Positions 1-10,583 of a DNA stretch of 36,570 bases are shown piece after piece. A program made the position numbers and the translations under genes. Origin of the DNA: Priapulus caudatus. Taxonomy: Eukaryota > Priapulida > Priapulimorpha > Priapulimorphida > Priapulidae. Each line of letters opens with the position of its first letter. Position 1 is the stretch's first letter. The notes beneath the pieces were generated by a model. That model saw nothing but the letters and a program-made list of their open reading frames with translations, did not search any database and was not told where the DNA came from. The stretch spans positions 1-36,570 of the forward strand of contig NW_014579077.1 of assembly GCF_000485595.1 (NCBI RefSeq), in the 5' to 3' direction.

Positions 1-419
1 GAAACGTTTTCCAAACGAATTCGTAAAACGTTTTTAGTAAAGTATATATTTAGCGTTATTTTTAAAAAGTTGCTAAAGGCGTTTTTTTTTTTTTTTTTTT
101 GATTTCTATTTTTACGGTTCGTAAAACGTATAATAAGGTTATATTTAAGTTATTGAAAAACGTTGTTGCCAAATCGTTTTTGTTAGTTCTTAGTAAACGT
201 TGATCGTACGTTACATGTCGCGTTTAACAAACGTTTGCCAAAAACTTGTTTATAACCCACTTCACGTAACATTTATCAATAAGGGTCGTGAAATAGTTCC
301 CTAAAACTTTGGAAAACCAACGTTTATTTGTACTGTTTGCATTTACCATGTCCTATGTTTAGTTGCGTTCCCTGACAAACGATTTACCATAACTAAATTT
401 TATTCATATAATTACGCGG
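1..419. other. AT-rich non-coding stretch
   Basis: No open frame with protein-like composition was seen on either strand. Short variants of AAACGTTT and AACGTTT recur (for example near 4, 28, 160 and 229), suggesting a decayed simple or interspersed repeat. There is a T run at 82-100. No recognisable gene or RNA. Confidence 0.5.
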
Positions 420-640
420 ACGCGCGCAACATTACGTAATGCATTGGCCGCACACACGCACGCCATTAGTGTACATCGTGCACACGCACGCATACCCACA
501 CGGCCACACCATATACAGGCACACACACGCACGCACACATTACACAAAACACACACGGCCGCTGCGCGCACGCACGGCACGCACGCACGACGCACACATA
601 CACACACACACACAAACTAGGCGCGCGCGCGCAACCATGT
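420..640. repeat. CA/GC-rich degenerate microsatellite
   Basis: The stretch is dominated by CACACA and GCACGCAC words mixed with GCGCGC, ending in a (CA)n run near 600-615 followed by a CG-alternating run. Long open frames here (rich in His/Thr or Cys/Val) are by-products of the repeat. The following 641-1365 shows no gene or repeat that I recognise. Confidence 0.8.
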
Positions 641-1365
641 ATTATGTTGGTCGTACACCAAGCGCGGCTGTGATACGTTGAACCCACGCTACACACATAC
701 ACAACTGACCGCACCCTGGCACGTACTGTTCCGCGATAACCCATTACGGCTCGCGCTGCATTACACTAGTCTGAATACTGACGGGATCCGCGATCTATTA
801 AGCGGCGTGCTTGCTGCATACGCTTACAGCTAACGGGGAGGAGCAGGTCTACGCACATAGGCGCGCGTAATAATACCGGACCGCCGTACACAGTGGGATA
901 TAACTAGTCAGACAAGTGTTCGAATTGCGGACAAGCCGGGTGTCTGGAGGCAAAGTCATACTGCATGGACAAGGCTTATAAATATATATGTTGATTTACT
1001 CCTATATAGTTATTATACGCAGTTTCTTCTGCGTTACGCGTATGTGTTATATGATTTTTTATGATTCCAATGAATTATGCTTAGAAGTAAACTTGCCCTC
1101 CGAACAGGCTGCTTTCAGTTGGATTTGTATTAAGCACTGTATAGCTCTAAGACTATAAGCCGTTGATCGGCCAGTCGTGCGAACTGCGAAGAGCACAAGG
1201 CATTGGACCGGTTTCATAACTAAAATGATTGGGTTAATAATATACAACTTGTCAGTACTACTATAGCCCTACATACAGATACCAGTTACAGTAGTCTTAT
1301 CTTATGTATATCGATATAAGTCACTTCAACACGTCCAATACAGCCGCTGCAACACATAGCGCGAC

Positions 1366-2056
1366 CAGCCATTGTTGCATGCCACAGATACCAGGAGGTT
1401 TAGATGAGGTAAGAAAGCGTTTGTCGCAGAAATTCCAGCGGCTCCTTTTTGTTCGCAGCACTAGAGCAAGAAAATAAACGTCCAAACGTCATGATATTCG
1501 GTTCTGTGTGTAGCTGAATGTCACTTTGATTCGAATATACGTTTTGATATGAGTACCAATTACTTTACCAGAATTTATGAGAATTCCTGCTGAAATTTGC
1601 CGCAAATTTCGCCATGAAGACGAGTTTGTAAACGGTGACAAGTACCATGAAGCAATGGCGGAACGCATTGCATTCTGGGATCAAAATTTGCAGTTGAATT
1701 GGTGGTCTTCTACTGCAACATTTGCTACCAGAATGCGAATGCCGCCGCCATTGTCATTTACTTCGTCCGTTTACAATCGGACTTCGGGAGATTTGTGGCA
1801 AATTTGAGGCACGAGATTTTCAGCTATAATTCTGTCGGCTAAGTAATGTCGGTCCAGTGCCCAAAACGTTATATTTCGAACACAGGTTGATCAATGTGCT
1901 AATCACAGATGCGAAATATCATGAGGTTTGGACGTCTATTTGCTTCTATAGTGACTGCAGACAAAAGTGGAGCAGCGCGTCTGGATTTCTGTGAAACTCT
2001 TTCTTACCATTCATCAATCTAACCTACTGTGGTATCTTGTGCATGACCAATGGCTG
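1366..2056. mobile_element. 691-bp near-complete palindrome (foldback/MITE-like)
   Basis: The element begins CAGCCATTG and ends CAATGGCTG. The two halves are inverted copies almost to the centre near 1700. Matching landmarks are: GTAAGAAAG (about 1410) with CTTTCTTAC (about 1999); GACGTCCAAAC-type words near 1480 and 1930; GAATTCCTGCTGAAA (1580) with TTTTCAGCTATAATTC (1818); GTTTGTAAACGG (1624) with CCGTTTACAA (1768); and CAATGGCGG (1653) with CCGCCATTG (1745). Arms are therefore about 335 bp with a loop of roughly 15 nt. A 76-codon open frame at 1577-1807 lies inside the palindrome, resembles no family I know and is probably fortuitous. I could not find a matching target-site duplication in the flanks. 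Confidence 0.75.
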
Positions 2057-2274
2057 TCTATTTTGCAGCGGTGTATTAGACGGTGTTTGAAGTGAAGTTA
2101 TATCAAAATTAAGATATGCTATGGTGGTACTGGTACTGGTGTTAGGTAGGGTAGTAGTAGTACTGACAAGTTGTATGTTATTAACCATCATTTTATATAT
2201 TGAACGAGCTCCAAGTGCGCTGTGGCGAAGAAGCCTATAGGTTCCTAGAGCTAGGCCACTGTTCTACTGCTGCG

Positions 2275-3760
2275 TACGCGCGCGCAACCGCGCGGCGCGA
2301 GTGTGTGTGTCTGTGTGTGTGTGTGTAGTTGTGTGTGTGGTGGCGCCTGCTGTGTGTGTGTGCGTGCCTGTGCGTGGTGCGGTGCTCAAGAACAATGTGT
2401 GCGCGCGTGTGCGTGCATGGCGTCGCGTGCGTGATTGACTATATCTACAGCATATCTATATACTCACGGCATTTTGTGCTGACGTATTGACGTACGACAG
2501 ACTTCGATTAGTTGTTTTTGGCATGGATTCTCTGTCAGGTGTCGATTGAGTTGCCATTGTGCAGGTCACAGCAATAGCTCAGGAACCCAGTAGCTCGATC
2601 CTGTACACCCACTGTTTTGGCTCGCAAGCCATGCTTGTCATGCTTGACAAACACTATCAGTGTTAAGAACAGCCGCGATCGTCTAGTTATATATCTATCT
2701 ACCATATGTTAGACACCGGGTGTAAAAAAAAACGCCGATTATGTAGACATTTGTTACGGAGATATTTGCTGTCGTACTAATGTCATCTAAATATATTATT
2801 ACTTTTTTATCTTCTTATTCATTTTTACGATGTAAGATATTAACGCCTAAAGACGACTGATATAACAGTCGTAATACACGGAACGAGACATGAGAAGAAA
2901 GAGAGAGGGTGGAAAGAAGAGAAGGAGAGAATAGTGAAAGGACATGGACAGAAAAACGGAGAGAGAGAGAGAGCTGAGAGAGAAGAGAGAGAGAGAGAAA
3001 AAGAGAAATAGAGAAGAGAGAGCAGAGAGGCTGAGAGAAGAAAGGGCCAGAGAGAAAGACCAGGACATTAGAGAGAAGAGAAACGACCGACGAAAAGAGA
3101 GAGAAAGCGAATGACGGAGAGAGAAGCAGAAGACGAGAGAGAGAGGAGAGCTAGACGAAGCTAGAGAGAGAGAGAGAGAGAAAGAGAGAGAGCGACGAGA
3201 GAAAGAGAGAGTGACGAGAGCGAGAATGATTTTTATTAGTCATTAAAATAAAGAATAAGATTTATATAAGTCTTTGGTCGATTACCAAATCATTGTTGCT
3301 GCATCTAGCTAGCATCATTGTTTATACTCTAGGCTGCATTCATTCATTTTTTTATTAACGCTGATATAGAGAATTAAACTTAGATTAATAGTGACGAACC
3401 TAGATGTGAGAATAAAACACTAGGGCGAGTTACAAGTCCTACTTGTGCTTATTTATTTTTTACACCCTCCACTTCGCCAAACATCTTATCTTACGATCAT
3501 TATTGTTTTAACGAAATAAAGAGGGCCGTATATAAAAAAGAACGCGAATTATAGAGCCTGCGTTCTTCACCTGAGGTGTGTTTTGTAGAAGAAGAAGAAG
3601 CAAAAACAAGAAGCAGCAGTAGCAGTTTAGCAGCAGCAGCACTAGTAGCAGTAGTAGTAGCAGCAGAGCGGCAGCAGTTAGTACACGCACGCACTGTGAT
3701 TATGGTTATCTGATGACAGACCCCACTCACTCTCGCTCACACTTTTTAATATGCAGCCCG
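2275..3760. repeat. Segmental duplication, copy 1 (noisy)
   Basis: This is a direct repeat of the segment at 9095-10292. In order it contains a GT/GC-rich tract (2275-2430), unique sequence with ACTTCGATTAGTTGTTT, the block ACACCGGGTGTAAAAAAA, a GA-rich tract (2880-3230), a block ending in ATTTATTTTT, and an AAG/CAG trinucleotide tract (3585-3670) followed by TCTGATGACAGACCCCAC. Relative to the second copy it carries many single-base insertions. No coding content is supported; the serine/leucine-rich frames come from the GA/CT repeat. Confidence 0.8.
2880..3230. repeat. (GA)n-rich microsatellite
   Basis: Almost pure purine run of GAGA and GAAAGAGA words on the + strand. It lies inside duplication copy 1; its counterpart in copy 2 is at 9603-9846. 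Confidence 0.85.
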
Positions 3761-4385
3761 CTCGCGACAAGTATCTATCTTTGCCTAGTGCCGATAGACA
3801 ACTAAAAAATTCGAGTTTTTTAAGTATTCCTAACATCCTTTGAGCATAGTGCGCTATTCGCACTACGTTTCTAGTCAACGGTTTTCAAAGGTCACTGAAG
3901 AGCAGCCAGACGGACGCCACGTTTACATTACGATTTTATCAGATCGGGTGAGCGCGTACGTCACTGACCGGGGCGACATTGATTTATGTACTGGTGGGTG
4001 GGGGCGGGGGGTATGATTGTGTATAAGTCGCTTGGAGCATGGTTCATTACTGAACTATGTTAGGGAGTGGGACATCGCTGGGATGCAGAGAGGAAACAGC
4101 AAACTCTTTTTCTGGGATTAAGGAAAAAGCTGCAATCGGGAATGACACTTAATGAGCGTGCCGGCACGCAATAAACGGTGTGTGTTTCATTACGACTTTG
4201 ACATTGCACTTGTATGTAGCTCGTGGATATAAGTATTTTCGTCATGTATAAAGTCACCCAACATATTTTCCATTTGAAAAGTATCGGCCAAGGTCACCGA
4301 TTTTCCGCGACACTGATGCTGTCGGAACTCTTTTAATCCGGATAAAATTCATTTGAAATTCTTTGCGCCCCCATATTGGTTGAAC
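3761..4385. other. No gene recognised
   Basis: Mixed-composition sequence with no supported exon, RNA gene or clear repeat. A short G-rich run (GGGTGGGGGCGGGGGG) lies near 3997-4012. Confidence 0.4.
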
Positions 4386-4830
4386 CGCGTACCGCATGCA
4401 AGTAGCCGTGGTCCGTCGTGCGGTTACCGTGTTGCCACTAGCCGCGTCGCCATGTAGCCAGTAGCCGCGTCGCACGTAGCCGCGTTGCAATAATGCGCTT
4501 CGCCACGTAGCCACGTTAAGCCGCGTCGCACGCTAGCCGGTCGCCACGTAGCCGAGTAACACCGCGTCGCCACGTAGCGGTGGCCGCGTCGCCACGTTAG
4601 CCGCGTCGCACGTGGAACCGCGGTCCGCCACGTAGCCGCGTAAGCCGCGTCGCCACGTAGCCGAACGTAGCCGCGTGCCACGTAATGCAACGTAGCGCGG
4701 TCGCACGCAGCCGCGTAACCGCTGTCGCACATGCAGCGCGTAACGCCGTCGCACGCAGCGCGGTCCGCAACGTAGCGTCTGAACTCGTCGTCACGTAGCC
4801 ACGTAGTCGCCTAACCGGCGTCGCCACTGT
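4386..4830. repeat. GC-rich minisatellite (GTAGCCGCGTCGC words)
   Basis: About 30 degenerate copies of a 13-18 bp motif containing GCCGCGTCGC and CACGTAGC. Spacing is irregular because of single-base insertions and deletions. Reading frames through it (Arg/Thr/Ala-rich) change with every indel, so they are not coding. Confidence 0.85.
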
Positions 4831-4849
4831 CGTGGGGTTCTCTCGCATG

Positions 4850-5125
4850 CATACCCTCTCCCCGTCTGCCATGTCCTCTCTCCCTCTTCCTCTCGCCTCT
4901 CGATTTCTCTGTCACACTTACCGTACACCTTGCCGTGCCGAGCCACCGTAGCGGGCGATAGTTTCCACACATACGCGTCATATGGTTCTTCCATGCTTAC
5001 CGCCTCTCCCTCTTCTCCCTTCTACCCCCTCCCCTCTCCCTATCTCTGTTCCACTACCGTACACATTGCCGTGTTAGGGAAGAACCTTAGCGAGGCTATA
5101 GTTTACACACCGATCACGCTGTTCG
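4850..5125. repeat. Two tandem copies of a ~140-bp unit
   Basis: Each copy has a CT-rich lead (CTCTCCCTCTTC type), then CTGTC/TTCACAC or CACTACCGTACAC, TTGCCGTG, and a block GCGATAGTTTCCACACA or GCTATAGTTTACACAC. Copies start near 4850 and 4995. No coding support. Confidence 0.6.
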
Positions 5126-5289
5126 TGTGATTCTCGCCACATGACCTCCAGTGATTTCGGGTAGAAAGCAACCCAGCAGTCGAGTCCCAGCCACAACGCT
5201 TCCATGCTCTTGCGGGAAGTGTATGATGCATCAGCACTTCGATCTGGGCGAATTAGTAAATAAAAAAACTAGTGAGTAAATCATATAAT

Positions 5290-5290
<1 letters not shown>

Positions 5291-5354
<64 letters not shown>
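5291..5354. repeat. (AAT)n microsatellite
   Basis: About 21 uninterrupted AAT/ATA triplets. Confidence 0.95.
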
Positions 5355-5355
<1 letters not shown>

Positions 5356-5409
5356 GCTAGAGCACTCGGAGAGCACAGACCTCCGCTAAAGCAGCTCAAT
5401 TCTGTCACT

Positions 5410-5745
5410 GTGAACATTTCTACTAATGAATTAATGAATTAAATAATTAATTAGATCCGAATGACGACCAAAATGTAATCAATTCTAAGTTACCCGATTT
5501 CTGACGTATCCTAAAAATTTAATTAATTAATTAATTAATTGGATTCCTATCACAACCAATATGTAATCAATTCTAAGTTACCCCATTTTTGACCTATCCT
5601 GAAAATGTTATTAATTAATTAATTAATTAATTAATTAATTAATTAATTAATTAATTAATTAATTGGATCCGGATCACCACCAAAATGTAATCAGTTCTAA
5701 GTTAGCCCATTTCTGACCTATCCTGAAAATTTTAGGACAATCCGT
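5410..5745. repeat. Three copies of a ~100-bp unit separated by (TTAA)n
   Basis: Each unit contains ATGTAATCA(A/G)TTCTAAGTTA, then a CCCATTTCTGACCTATCCTGAAAA-like block. Units begin near 5454, 5541 and 5666. They are separated by AATTAATT runs, the longest at 5610-5664. This is an AT-rich minisatellite with no coding content. The region 5746-6590 holds only weak, unsupported frames. Confidence 0.8.
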
Positions 5746-6594
5746 CCATAACTTTTTCAGTTAGGCTGTACACAAAAACCTACAAACCAAAAAACGCACG
5801 CCTGTGAAAACATAACCTCCTGCCAACCCCTTGGCGGAAGTAATAATCTTGATAATATTATAATATAATAACATATATCTTATATAATCATAGGCGCATA
5901 TCGTATAATCATATTGAGTTCTATATGAAATGAAATGATGCAATGTAATCTTTACTAGCACGTCCGCCAAAGGGTCCTTGATGTCAATCATACGAAATCG
6001 GCAAGGCCATTTCCAAACTTTCACACATAGACTAGTATAGTCTACCTACTTAATATTCACGAGTGCACCAACGCTCACAAATTCCCTAAACATGTAGGCC
6101 AAAAAGAAATATACGCGAGGCGGATGCACGTCCTGTTTGTCGTTGCACTGGCGTAAAAAGTGTAGTGGCCCTAGGGGTAGCCGCCGCGTGACTTATGTGC
6201 GTGTTGAATGCACAATTGTTTTTCGGGATCAGATCATGATCCTGTGTTGCGTGGCAGCAGGGGACAAAACAATGAGACAAATAAACATAACGCAAGCTCT
6301 TAATTATACGGAACCGGTAGTGTTAATGATCATATACACACTCCAGTTATGCAGTATCGTATTTTGTGGTTACCCGAGGCGTTATGAGTGCTCTGACTGC
6401 GTGACGTACTATTCGTCGTAACTATAGTATCTTATGGCATAAGGCCAGTGAACTGTTACGTGCGAGAATATAGGGCTTCGGCGTGAACTCGAACCCGACG
6501 TATCTATTGAGATGGCCGGGAGTGTGAATAAGAAGTAACGGCACCTGTCGTCGGCTCTCGGCGTTCCCCTCCCTCCTCGTGCTACTTCTCGTGC

Positions 6595-6966
6595 CTTCTT
6601 CTTCTTTCTTCTGTCGTCTCTCTTCTGTCTTCTTTCTTCTTTCTTCTGTCTTCTTTCTTCTATCTTCTCTCTTCTATTTTCTTTCTTCTATCTTCTGTCT
6701 TCCTTCTTCTACCTTTCTCCTTCTATTTGCCTTCTTCTGTCTTTGATCTTCTGTCTTCTGTCTTCTCTCTTCTCTCTCCTATCTTCTATCTTCTATCTTC
6801 TATCTTCTATCTTCTATCTTCTGCCTTCTGTCTGTTCTCGTCTGTCATCTTTCTTCTTTCTTTTGTTTTCTTTCTTCTTTCTTCTGTCTTCTCTCTTCTC
6901 TCTTCTTTTTTCTATCTTCTGTCTTCTCTCTTCTATCTTTTTTCTTTTGTCTTCTCTCTCCTTCCC
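6595..6966. repeat. (TCTTC/TATCTTC)n microsatellite
   Basis: Polypyrimidine run of TCTTCTATCTTCTGTCTTC-type words on the + strand, spanning about 370 bp. The hydrophobic Phe/Leu/Ser frames through it are translation artefacts of the repeat. Confidence 0.9.
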
Positions 6967-7015
6967 CCGGGTCAATGCTCCCAGTGTCGGGGCTCCTAAT
7001 GCATAGTGAGCGGTG

Positions 7016-7535
7016 CTACGCGTCTTGTAGTAATCCGAGTCTTGTAGTGATCCCTGTCTTGTAGTGATCCGAGTCTTGTAGTGATCCCTGTCTTGTAGTG
7101 ATCCGTGTCTTGTAGTGGTCCGTGTCTTGTAGTGATACGTGTCTTGTAGTGGTCCGTGTTTTGTAGTGATCCGTGTTTTATAGTGATCCGTGTCTTTGTA
7201 GTGATCCGTGTTTTGCAGTGATCCGTGTCTTTGTAGTGATACGTGTCTTTGTAATGATCCATGTTTTATAGCGATCCGTGTCTTGTAGTGATCTGTGTCT
7301 TGCCGTGATCCGTGTCTTGTAGTGATCCGAGTCTTGTAGTGATCCGTGTCTTGTAGTTATCCGTGTCTTTGTAGTGATCCGTGTCTTGTAGTGATCCATG
7401 TTTTATAGTGATCCGTGTCTTGTAGTAATCCGTGTCTTGTAGTGATTCGTGTCTTTGTAGTCATCCGAGTCTTTGTAGTGATCCGTGTCTTTGTAATGAT
7501 TCGTGTCTTTGTAGTCATTCGTGTCTTTGTAGCTC
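7016..7535. repeat. 17-bp minisatellite, ~30 copies
   Basis: Tandem copies of TCTTGTAGTGATCCGTG, with variants TCTTTGTAG (18 bp) and GATCCGAG, run without interruption for about 520 bp. The ITTRHGSLQD-like peptide frames on the minus strand follow from 17-mer periodicity and are not a gene. Confidence 0.95.
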
Positions 7536-7539
7536 GATC

Positions 7540-7700
7540 CCCTAGGGGCGGCTGGCGGCGAATTTTTCCCAAACGGTATAACATAGAAAGGATTAAGGCG
7601 CATCCTGATTGGCTGGAATTTGGCAAGATGTCAGCCTCCATGACAATTGTAGCAAAAATCCCCAATTATCTACCAAAAACTTTCCCGAACTTTCTGTAAG
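7540..7700 (+). mobile_element. Terminal part of a TIR element family
   Basis: The segment starting GGCGGCTGGCGGCGAA, then CCCAAACGGTATAACATAG and on to CCGAACTTTCTGTAAGTT, is matched in inverted orientation at 11915-12062. Part of the terminal motif recurs near 10583-10612. I infer one end of a DNA element whose other end at this locus was not identified. Confidence 0.55.
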
Positions 7701-8159
7701 TTTTGTTGTTTAACACGCTGTTTAGCGCGCTGCGCTAGTTCTTTCTGTTGCATTTTCGCATTTCCGTAAACAAAATAAGCCCCGCCTTCTTCGTTGATGG
7801 ACATGAATGGGGCGTGACCGATTTTACCGGTTCCTGTACCAACCGTTTTTCGCCGCCCTATTTACATTTTGTAAATAATGAAATGCCCGGCCGATGCATT
7901 TCGCATCGAAGAGAAAAATTTCCCGCATTTTCACTTGCTGTCGGAATTGTAAACGATCGAAGTGCGTCATTTATTGAACATTTTTCATCAAAATACAGCC
8001 AATGTTTACATGCCACAGCGCCATCTCTTAGATATTTTATAAGTAAATATGGGGATTTTCAATAAAATAATGCGTTTTTAATGTATTTACCACGATTTAC
8101 GTATAGAAACTATATGTTATTTTTACTGATTTCTCCGTATCTTTCCTTGGAATTTTCAT

Positions 8160-8720
8160 CGCCTTCCAATGCCTTTCCGTAGATTTTTCTGCGTTTTCTG
8201 CGTGATTATTATTTTGCGCAGGCATTCATTTTAGAAATCCTCCAACATTTTTACTTCTTTCTTAGTTAAGTTAGTCCATGTTTTACTGTTATTTAGGAAG
8301 GAAGGTCAAACTGTACATTCGTATAATTTAACTCTTGCTTCTATAGTACGATTTCCATAATTTTGCTCTTCTGCTCATGATAATAATATTATTTCGCTCA
8401 TCATGAAACGGCTCATTATCAACATTTTATAGTTCGGACTCTTATCATATCGTTATAACCTCCTATATCATTATTTAAATCCCCTAGGTATGAATATTTG
8501 GTGCATTTTTTTATTACTTGGTTGCCTATTGGCTTGGTTGCCTATTGCCTTGGTTGCCTTGGTCTCCTTCTCTATCCTTTCTTTGTTTGTGAATTTTATA
8601 ACCATTGTATTTGTTTTGTTTATATTAAATTCTAATCTTTTTAATTCAGCTAATCTGGAGCATGACGGAGCGATTTTTGTTACTGTTTTATAATCTCCAA
8701 TTCCTAGAATATCGTTCATA
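8160..8720 (-). pseudogene. LINE reverse transcriptase C-terminal remnant
   Basis: On the minus strand an 82-codon frame (8719-8471) contains LKRLEFNINKTNTMVI, which matches the post-catalytic 'x-x-N-x-x-KT-x-x-M-V-I' segment of non-LTR retrotransposon reverse transcriptases. Continuing towards 8160 in shifting frames are further family-typical pieces: an IGGYNDMI-like block, EARVKLYECTV, NNSKTWTNLTKKEVKMLEDF and NECLRKI. These are the usual thumb and C-terminal order of LINE ORF2 proteins (K-x-x-Y-x-x-x-V, then W-x-L, then LRxI). Stops and frameshifts separate the pieces, and the catalytic FADD-box region is absent, so this is a dead 3' fragment. The LINE clade cannot be settled from this piece. 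Confidence 0.65.
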
Positions 8721-8756
8721 TATAATCATTATCATCTTCTAAAACTACAGACCATC

Positions 8757-8821
8757 CGCTGACCGCTGTGGAAACGTGCGCCGGGCCTCAAATTTGGTGC
8801 ACGTCTCCACTGCGGACAGCG
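8757..8821. other. 65-nt near-perfect hairpin
   Basis: CGCTGACCGCTGTGGAAACG is mirrored by CGTCTCCACTGCGGACAGCG with four mismatches over 26-bp arms and a 13-nt loop (GGGCCTCAAATTT). No coding or tRNA features. It could be a MITE core or a fold-back remnant. Confidence 0.65.
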
Positions 8822-9094
8822 CTTTATACTTGAACATCCCCGCGGTTGCGTGCGCATATTCCGCGGAACTGACGTCTCATCCGCGCGGAGCGCTTAGGAT
8901 CAACAGCAAAGCTGTGCCACGCAATCTTGTATCATGTCTCTCTGGTTATAATTTGCTGCGCGGATAGAACGAATGTATGTTGTCTGTGAGATATTTGTAG
9001 TTTGGCAGTAAGTAGGGAAGGGGGGTCCCGTCGTTCTAGTTTTAAAACTAACCACGCAAGTATGGACGAAAGTAGGGGCAACGAATACTGGAGG

Positions 9095-10292
9095 TGTCTG
9101 TGTGCGCGCGCGTGTGTGTGTGTGTGGGTGTGTGTGTGTGCGTGCGGGCGTGCGCGTGCGTGTGTGCGTGCATGCGTGCGTGCGTGATTGCTATATACTC
9201 ACAGCATACACTATATACTCACGGCATGTGGACGTATGACCGTACGGCAGACTTCGATTAGTTGTTTCTGGATGGATTTCTGTCGGTCGTTGAGTTGCCA
9301 TTGCAGGTCCCAGGCATAGCTCAGACCCCAGTACTCGCTCTTTCCCCACTGTTTGCTCGCAGCCATGCTTGTCTGTGACAAACACATATCCAGGGTAGAA
9401 AGAGCGAGATAGTCTCATATATATAACAATGCTACCATATGTAGACACCGGGTGTAAAAAAAACTGCCGTTATGTATACAGATTCGTTAGGTAGACATAT
9501 TTGCTGTCTACCTAATGTTTAATATATATATACTTTTTTATTTTCTATTCACTTTACGATCGTAAGATATATAAACGCACTAACCGCTATATACATCGTA
9601 ATACCACGAAGAGACAGAGAAAGAAAGAGAGAGGAGAGAAGGAGAGATAGTCAAAGACAGACGGAGAGAGAGAGAGGAAGAGAGGGAGAAAGACAGAGAG
9701 ACATAGAGAGAGAGAGAGAGAGAGAGAGAAAATGGGGGAGAGAATGAGAGAGAGAAAGAGAGAATGAGAGAGAGAAAAACAGAGAGAGAGAGAGAGAGAA
9801 AGCGCCAGAGAGAGAGCGAGAGAGAAAGAGATAAGTAGAGAGAGAATAATTATTATGTCATTAAAATAAAAGAATAAAGAATATATACAGTCTTCGTCGA
9901 CAACCAAATCATTTTTATATTTAGCTGCATCATCATTTTTCATTAAACGCTGATAATATAAAACATTAGATTGATAGTAACGCTAGAGTGATAATGAAAC
10001 ACGGGCATTACACATTCCTACTGCGCTTAATTTATTTTACCACCCCCTCTACTTCCCAACACACATCATTATCCTTACGATCATTATTGTTTAAAAAGGG
10101 TATATAAAAAAATTAATAGATACCTGCGTTCTTTCACCTGAGGTGGGTTGCTCTTGTCGAAGAAGAAGAAGAAGCACAACAACAAGAAGCAGTAGTAGTA
10201 GCAGCAGCAGCAGCAGCAGTAGTAGTACACGCACGCACGGTGAGATGTTATCTGATGACAGACCCCACACTCACTCCCCGCTCACACATTTA
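9095..10292. repeat. Segmental duplication, copy 2 (clean)
   Basis: Direct repeat of 2275-3760 with the same order of GT-rich tract, unique blocks (ACTTCGATTAGTTGTTT, ACACCGGGTGTAAAAAAA), GA-rich tract (9603-9846), AAG/CAG tract (10158-10225) and TCTGATGACAGACCCCAC. It is shorter and lacks the scattered insertions of copy 1. No coding content is supported. Confidence 0.8.
9100..9187. repeat. (GT)n/(GCGT)n microsatellite
   Basis: GTGTGTGT run passing into GCGTGCGTGC words; start of duplication copy 2. Confidence 0.9.
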
Positions 10293-10528
10293 TACCGCCG
10301 CCTAGGGCTGTTACTAGGCTAGGACCACTGCACATGCAAGCACAATGTGTGCCTGGGCAGGCCTGGATGTAGTGAAATGGCGTTTAGGGTATAGTCGCAG
10401 TTGTGATGTACTATCCTTGCGTTGTGTTATTGTTCTTTATTCGTAATAAATGTATAATAGTATAAATGTCTTAGTTTATAAACCCAATTTGTTGTTCGTT
10501 TCGTGTTTGCGTTTCCGTTTGAAGGATG

Positions 10529-10583
10529 TCAGTGTCAACGCGTAGTTGTGCATATTCGTTTTTTGTATGATCACGCCGCGCCG
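10529..10583 (-). repeat. Short LTR-end fragment related to 14477
   Basis: TGTCAACGCGTAGTTGTGCA and the following GTATGATCACGCCGCGCCGCTG match the right-hand probable LTR at 14477-14530 with only two differences, then similarity stops abruptly at the inverted-repeat element. It is probably a truncated LTR of the same family, cut by that element. Confidence 0.5.

Noticed and set aside
404-744. Overlapping open frames on both strands in the CA-rich tract
   Set aside because: Composition is set by CA/GC dinucleotide repeats; no domain or codon bias.
1577-1807. 76-codon ORF as a gene
   Set aside because: It lies within the arms of the palindrome, so its sequence is constrained by the inverted repeat; no homologue recognised.
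2847-3068. Ser/Leu-rich frame (and similar at 9587-9943 and 31600-32078)
   Set aside because: Translation of GA/CT microsatellite; hydrophobicity is an artefact, not a membrane protein.
4254-4994. Several Arg/Thr/Ala-rich minus-strand frames
   Set aside because: They arise from the GC-rich minisatellite and shift frame at every indel.
5761-6421. Three 69-94 codon frames on both strands
   Set aside because: No recognisable domain, mutually overlapping, ordinary for non-coding DNA of this length.
6727-7006. Phe/Leu-rich 'membrane protein' frames
   Set aside because: Products of the TCTTC repeat.
6996-7665. Repetitive DHYKTRITT peptide frames
   Set aside because: A 17-bp repeat read in three frames in turn; the antisense is equally open.
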